A stretch of DNA of 64,000 nt from Cymodocea nodosa (lineage: Eukaryota > Streptophyta > Magnoliopsida > Alismatales > Cymodoceaceae): positions 18,312,501 to 18,376,500 of the forward strand of contig CM072338.1 in assembly GCA_036874045.1 (NCBI GenBank), read 5' to 3'. A program made the translations under genes and the position numbers. This document shows, piece after piece, positions 60,801 to 64,000 of this stretch. The notes under the pieces are model-generated. The model did no database searches. It was not told where the DNA came from and saw only the letters and a program-made list of their open reading frames with translations. The number at the start of each line of letters is the position of its first letter. Positions within the stretch are counted from its first letter, which is position 1.

Positions 60801-63800
60801 CAAATGCTGAGATTGGAATCTAGCTTGGGAAATGAAGGTTTAGATGACGCGGAAATGCAACAGAAAACTGGAAACGAGAAATTCAATGAAAAGAGACTTA
60901 TGCGGAGGTTCAGTAAAATATCATTGCAAAACAAGAATTTGACTGAAGGTTCCTGGTTGAATCATATTATCTGGGATCCCATCAAATCTTTTCCAAAGCC
61001 AAAGCTAATATTTGATCTTCAAGATGATCAAATGTTATTTGAGCTTTTAGATGACAATTATCTGGGTGATCTGCAATCTCATTCTGGTGCCATGATAATC
61101 AGTCATTTCCCGAAGTCATCTTCTGGAGATTCTTTGGATCATTCTAGTTCTTGCGGGGCATCTGCTGGACGATTTAATATTTCGAATGATAAGTATTACT
61201 CCAACAGGAAGAATTCCCAACAATTAAAGGCCAGTGCTAAGAAACGGTCGATTTATGGTCTCAGAGTCATGCATTCTGCACCTGCTTTGAGATTACAGAC
61301 CATGAAACCAAAACTAAGCATGTATGAGTGCATTTTCTGTTACTGCATTGGTTCGTGAATTCTTGCACTTTATTCTAAACTTGAATTACCTTTGCTTTTT
61401 AAGCCACATTTTCAAGAACTACCAAATATCATTTGATCTCATACCTGAAACTTAGGGTGCATTTGGCAAATGGAATGGATTGAACTCTAATGAATTCTGA
61501 GGCAAGAGTTTAAAGAAGCAGAAAAATTTTGCTTCTCTCTGCACATATTCTAAAGTAAAATATATTATTTTATAAAGCATAAGAAATATTTATTTAATGC
61601 ATCAAAATCTGTCAGGAGCAGAATCTACTCCTTCCCAATGCATCCTTATCTTTATGATTCAGAAATATTATATTCTGTTGGATTTATTTTTCTGAGCATT
61701 ATTATGCTCTTTAGCCTTGACATTTGTTTTTAATTTTGTCAATTATATTTTCTTTCTAGAATTTATTACTTGTGCCAACTTTCCAATAACTTGTTCTTGC
61801 ATTTTAAGAAACATTATTGTGGTCAGTGGTGGCATTAAAGCATGCATCTTGTCCACTTTGGAAGATTTACTGACTCTTTAATAATGTTTTTATAAATACA
61901 TGATTACCCACATAGAAAGTTTTTTTGATCTTTATTATTGATACCTTCTATGATGACTTGCAGTGATTCCCGGTGCACATAACATATAATTTGAAATCAA
62001 TTAAAGTATAAACAACAGTTATCTTAATGATCCTTAAAGGATTAAGATTTCTTCTTATAGCTTAGTTATTGTTGTTGAAGGGAAGTCTGCAGAAAGTTGT
62101 AGCTACTTGTTACTACATGAAAGGTTGTTACAAATATGCTTTCTGATAGATGTGGCATTTTCATTGATTTTGAAATAAGCTACTAATTGTTGCTCATCTC
62201 TCTTTAAGAATATTTTTCATGTAATAAGATAGTTTTGCCAGTTCTTTTTTCATTTTGAATTGTATTTTTTTCTCTTCAAAGTTGATTCTTCTAGGCATGG
62301 GATTTTTAAATTTAAGTTTCTTTTTGTTTCTGTTAAATTTTTTTGGTTTGCCTGGAGTCATAAATTTCTTTTTTCCTCAGCAAGGAAGTTGCTAATTTTC
62401 ATAGACCAAAAGCACTATGGTATCCTCGTGACAATAAAGTGTCAGTCAAGTTACAGGAGGAACCCTGTACCAGTGGACTGTTTAAAATTATCTTGAAGAC
62501 ATTGGGAGGGAAGTTGACACTGCTTCGTGTTGCTGCTGAGGAGACTGTGTCATCAGTTTTTGTGAAAGCTTCGAAGAAGCTAGGTTTGATCAAACATTTT
62601 ATCATGATAAATAATTTATGGTTGGTTATCTTCTATGTTTGTTATTTTCATCAATGATTCATGTGGTAACAAAATTTCTGAAATCAAATCAGATTTTGTG
62701 ATAAAGAAACTTCTTTCTATGTGTACAGATTTTGGACTAGAAGAGAAGATAGAAATGTTCTATATGGGAAAGAAGCTTGAAGATGACAAGACTTTGGTCT
62801 CACAGAATGTTCATCCAAATTCTATTCTTTATCTCTTGCGTACAAAAATTTTTTGTTGGCCTATGGCTCAAAAGTTGCCTGATGAGAACAAGCCTTTTAA
62901 CCCTCCTGGGGCTTTCAAAAAAAAATCAGATCTTTCAGTTAAAGATGGACATGTTTTCATGGTGGAGTATGTGACATTTTCTATATAAAAAGCTTTAAAT
63001 TTTTTACTCATCAGTTTTGTAGTGTCCACTGTCCACTTTGACTGACTTTTTTGTTGACTGTAGTTTCCCTGTTATTTATTTACCAAGTTATTACTGCATT
63101 TAAATCGACTGTCCAAATGGTTTTTTTTTTGCGGTGTAAATTAACATCTGGTTTGAAATGGCTAGATTATCATCACTCCAACTATTATAAATCATTTGTC
63201 TAAATGTCTCTGTTTAAATCAGTTAACTTATGCACTTTAATTGACATTAGAAAAAACTCCAGACAATATGAAATAAAAAATATGTTGATAATGAAGTGGA
63301 TGAGATATTGCTGTAGTTGGATATTATATTTCTTGTTATTTTTAATAAACAAGCAATCTTCAGCCATGATGGAATATGGTTTATGGCCCAACTTGTCATG
63401 TTAAGCTATATTGTTCATTTATTGCTTAATGATTTTTTATGACTCATTTTCATGATCTTGCCTAAAATAAATAATGTCTTGAGTTACATTCACTTTATTT
63501 GTGGATAATGGATCATGTATATCAAGTACTTTTAGCTCAAAAATTATTGACCATAATTTGGTATTTATGAAAGTTCTTCATAGGCCACATTTCATGGGAC
63601 TCAAAATTGATTACTTTCAGTTGTATTTCGTTTTCTATCCATTATTGTTTGTATAATGTGCTTACAATTATTCCTAATTAATATTTTATTTCCTTTCATT
63701 TGAAATTTTCTAGATGACCACAAGTTTTTTGAAAAATTATGTGCCATTCTTTTAAGTGAACTCCGGCAATGGCCTTGAAGGAAAGACACCTTAGATGTAA

Positions 63801-64000
63801 GGATGCATCAAGCATGTCAATTCATCTTCCATAGTCAAAGTTGATGTAATGAATGGCTATCTTGGAATGGATGACTAAAAGATGGGAAATGACTGTGGTG
63901 GGGAAGTGGAGATAATTGGCTTTCATTCCTCAATACCTTTAGATATTGATGGTCTGGTAGTGGACAAAGTTTGATTAAAATAAGGAACTATCAGGGCCTA
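42867..64000 (+). CDS. TAF1: TFIID subunit TAF1 (TAFII250/HAF), 5' part, cut by window edge
   Basis: Ten exons with agreeing phases: 42867-42909, 43009-43115, 44088-44150, 45641-45683, 46052-46309, 54947-55056, 59122-59293, 60259-61321, 62381-62583 and 62729-62966; together 766 residues and two bases. The start gives an acidic leader, then GNRLLGFMFGNVDNAGDLDVDYLDEDAKEHFAALASKLGPSLADID, the TBP-binding N-terminal region of plant TAF1. Later blocks: PTEEDHLLSKEGYFSS, FDEENYDEDEN, VEDGMVILRFSEIFGIHEP, YPLDQQNWENDIFWGNSP, EGSWLNHIIWDPIKSFPKPKLIFDLQDDQMLFELLDD, GRFNISNDKYYSNRK and KPKLSIKEVANFHRPKALWYP. Exons 9-10 form a ubiquitin-like domain, then LPDENKPFNPPGAFKKKSDLSVKDGHVFMVE. TAF1 is the TFIID scaffold in the nucleus. 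The HAT-like core and bromodomain should lie beyond 64,000. Intron 5 (8.6 kb) and intron 6 (4.1 kb) are transposon-laden. Confidence 0.95.
44868..45380. repeat. ~243-base tandem duplication in TAF1 intron 3
   Basis: CACACAAGCAT recurs at 44,868 and 45,111. Both units run through a TTCATTTCC/CATTTCCCT segment, GAAAAACAAAAAT(A/G)T, CTGTATAC(C/T)ATA(C/T)CTCCAT and GGTGAG(G)GATAATA/GGTAATATAAA, ending near GTTGGAAAAAGT. A third, degraded start (CCACGAGCATGG) follows at about 45,372. Units have diverged clearly. Confidence 0.8.
46310..48415. other. TAF1 intron 5, left part
   Basis: Part of the 8,637-base intron before the Harbinger element. 46,310-47,740 shows no recognised gene; a 65-codon frame at 47,004-47,201 has no family features. 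47,740-48,260 is rich in GATTTGAATTCAGAT-like motifs in both orientations, as seen in old interspersed repeats. Confidence 0.4.
48760..49860 (-). pseudogene. Harbinger transposase relic (ORF2)
   Basis: Reading the minus strand with frame changes gives, in order: WSVSTCFNKIVNTIKCLSDI (about 49,730), DCINTNNGTHI (about 49,567; consensus DCIGAIDGTHI), QNVMITCNFNIEITYI-like sequence, TRILQDMVSKPNDIQVLPSM (about 49,390), DTGYPNYLEFICPF (about 49,240), RYHLTKYN-like and KNFNYKDSQLKTIIEYTFWIIKHRFAIL (about 49,135), LLFHNFIHQANTTNLLEDLQNELPNFDIVNE (about 48,990). The order and spacing are those of a DDE_4/Harbinger transposase. Several stops and frameshifts make it non-functional. Confidence 0.87.
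50560..51562 (-). pseudogene. Harbinger ORF1 relic (Myb/SANT-like DNA-binding protein)
   Basis: The minus strand starts MVSSDNENITEKRY at 51,562 and, with corrections for stops and shifts, shows IDEEILNILVEIIDKRNVRTHNS, NEIITKYNYNVSA, NSRIKT-like sequence and ELLKNHKSKWLGFH: the helices of the Myb_DNA-bind_3 type domain encoded by the first ORF of plant PIF/Harbinger elements. Its C-terminus includes RLNKKQAKEVIQVLLDLPNL followed by a SNGEVFQSMKLL block, similar to the tail of such proteins. Confidence 0.75.
52669..52866. repeat. Three-unit ~68-base tandem repeat
   Basis: Units start at 52,669, 52,738 and 52,806 with GAT(A/T)GG(A/G)GATGGG, continuing AGAAG(A/G)G, a CAA(C/T)A(A/G)AGTTT core and AGAATGT(C/T)GAGT. 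On the minus strand they read as repeats of the type LNILTKLLL. The array lies inside or next to the 5' end of the Harbinger element. Confidence 0.85.
53041..54946. other. TAF1 intron 5, right part
   Basis: No gene is recognised between the presumed element end and exon 6. Short frames at 53,530-53,908 and 54,001-54,342 (minus) show no domain. Confidence 0.4.
56200..56745 (-). pseudogene. RRM/glycine-rich hnRNP-like pseudogene in TAF1 intron 6
   Basis: The minus strand reads KELSKHGRIVQQ, then TFDNEDAVDDL, a stop, ANGNMIDLSS, KVEFKTESKKSLNPSPSTIGKG and SFGGLNRSTGLGGCCGGYGYSFS. This resembles the end of the second RNA-recognition motif (consensus GFGFITFDSE-AVDDLLANGNMIDL) and the Gly/Tyr-rich tail of plant heterogeneous nuclear ribonucleoproteins. 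In-frame stops and at least two frameshifts disable it. No intron is seen across the recovered region, so a processed retro-copy is likely; a poly-A tail was not identified. Confidence 0.72.
57061..57369. mobile_element. Tourist-like MITE in TAF1 intron 6
   Basis: The 309-base segment is bounded by imperfect terminal inverted repeats: GGCTTAGTTTGCTTTAGAT on the left and, inverted, TCCTCTGTTTGTTTCAGAT on the right (13 of 19 match). TAA directly flanks both sides (57,058-57,060 and 57,370-57,372), the 3-base target duplication of Harbinger/Tourist elements. It has no coding capacity. Confidence 0.75.
58421..58704. repeat. Two-copy ~142-base tandem duplication in TAF1 intron 6
   Basis: TACATATTTAT(T/C)ATA starts at 58,421 and 58,563. 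Both units share AATATATTTTATTTAATGA, ATTAAATAAAATTTTAATAT and GTGTGATGTGTCTTCCA, with scattered substitutions. Confidence 0.88.
61455..61645. mobile_element. Tourist-like MITE in TAF1 intron 8
   Basis: A 191-base segment begins GGGTGCATTTGGCAAATGG and ends with the inverse of GGATGCATTGGGAAGGAGT. TTA flanks both sides (61,452-61,454 and 61,646-61,648), a 3-base target duplication typical of Harbinger/Tourist insertions. It is short and non-coding. Confidence 0.72.
62411..62890 (+). other. Ubiquitin-like domain of TAF1, encoded by exons 9-10
   Basis: Part of the TAF1 coding region. The spliced reading VKLQEEPC...FKIILKTLGGKLTLLRVAAEETVSSVFVKASKKLG joins across the 62,584-62,728 intron to DFGLEEKIEMFYMGKKLEDDKTLVSQNVHPNSILYLLRTK. 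The pattern of a beta hairpin, a helix, a K-x-L-x-DD turn and a final LYLLRTK strand is that of ubiquitin. Such a domain is known in plant TAF1 proteins. Confidence 0.8.
62967..64000 (+). other. TAF1 intron 10, incomplete
   Basis: The donor GTATGTG follows exon 10 after GTGGA. The next expected coding block (a YCEERPLLL-type sequence) is not found before the window ends, so the intron is at least 1,034 bases. Nothing else is recognised here. Confidence 0.7.

Overview
This is a nuclear window from a flowering plant, most likely a monocot. The coding regions are split by GT-AG introns, the proteins belong to plant-specific families (SnRK2, class III peroxidase, RabA, EXORDIUM-like, FBW2-type F-box, plant TAF1), and the intergenic DNA is AT-rich and full of decayed transposons. 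GC-rich reading frames (peroxidase, EXORDIUM-like, the PTPA N-terminus) sit beside AT-rich ones, which fits a monocot such as a member of the Zingiberales, a palm or a relative. The species cannot be fixed from the sequence.

Layout: 1-2,835 holds two direct, decayed copies of a PIF/Harbinger DNA transposon. 3,645-6,541 (+) is a nine-exon SnRK2 kinase gene. 6,967-8,190 (-) is a class III peroxidase. 9,453-13,481 (-) is a RabA4-type small GTPase with one 3.4 kb intron. 13.5-17.2 kb is gene-free and contains a dead Ty1/copia pol fragment. 17,866-19,212 (-) is an FBW2-like F-box gene, with a GC-rich minisatellite at its 5' end. 23,893-25,077 (-) is an intronless-looking PP2A activator (PTPA). 28,122-29,078 (-) is an EXORDIUM/PHI-1-like secreted protein. 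33,795-34,555 (+) is a small WW-domain protein of the CFL1 type. 35,685-39,260 (-) is a PP1 catalytic subunit. From 42,867 to beyond the right edge (+) runs the 5' part of TAF1, the largest TFIID subunit. Its ten visible exons spell 766 residues across 20 kb.

The genes are independent single transcription units, so there is no operon logic. Functionally they lean towards signalling (SnRK2, PP1, PTPA, RabA4), the cell wall or apoplast (peroxidase, EXORDIUM-like), protein turnover (FBW2) and basal transcription (TAF1). FBW2 and PTPA also appear to be close neighbours in Arabidopsis, which suggests an old block of conserved gene order.

The strongest non-genic signal is a PIF/Harbinger family present three times. 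The best copy lies antisense inside the 8.6 kb fifth intron of TAF1. It keeps recognisable remains of both a Myb/SANT-like ORF and the DDE transposase. Its end at 48,416 matches, inverted, the end of a left-hand copy at 2,835. TAF1 introns also carry two Tourist-like MITEs, an antisense RRM/glycine-rich pseudogene and several tandem duplications. I found no CRISPR array, viral element, rRNA or tRNA that I can support, and no clearly new biological system.
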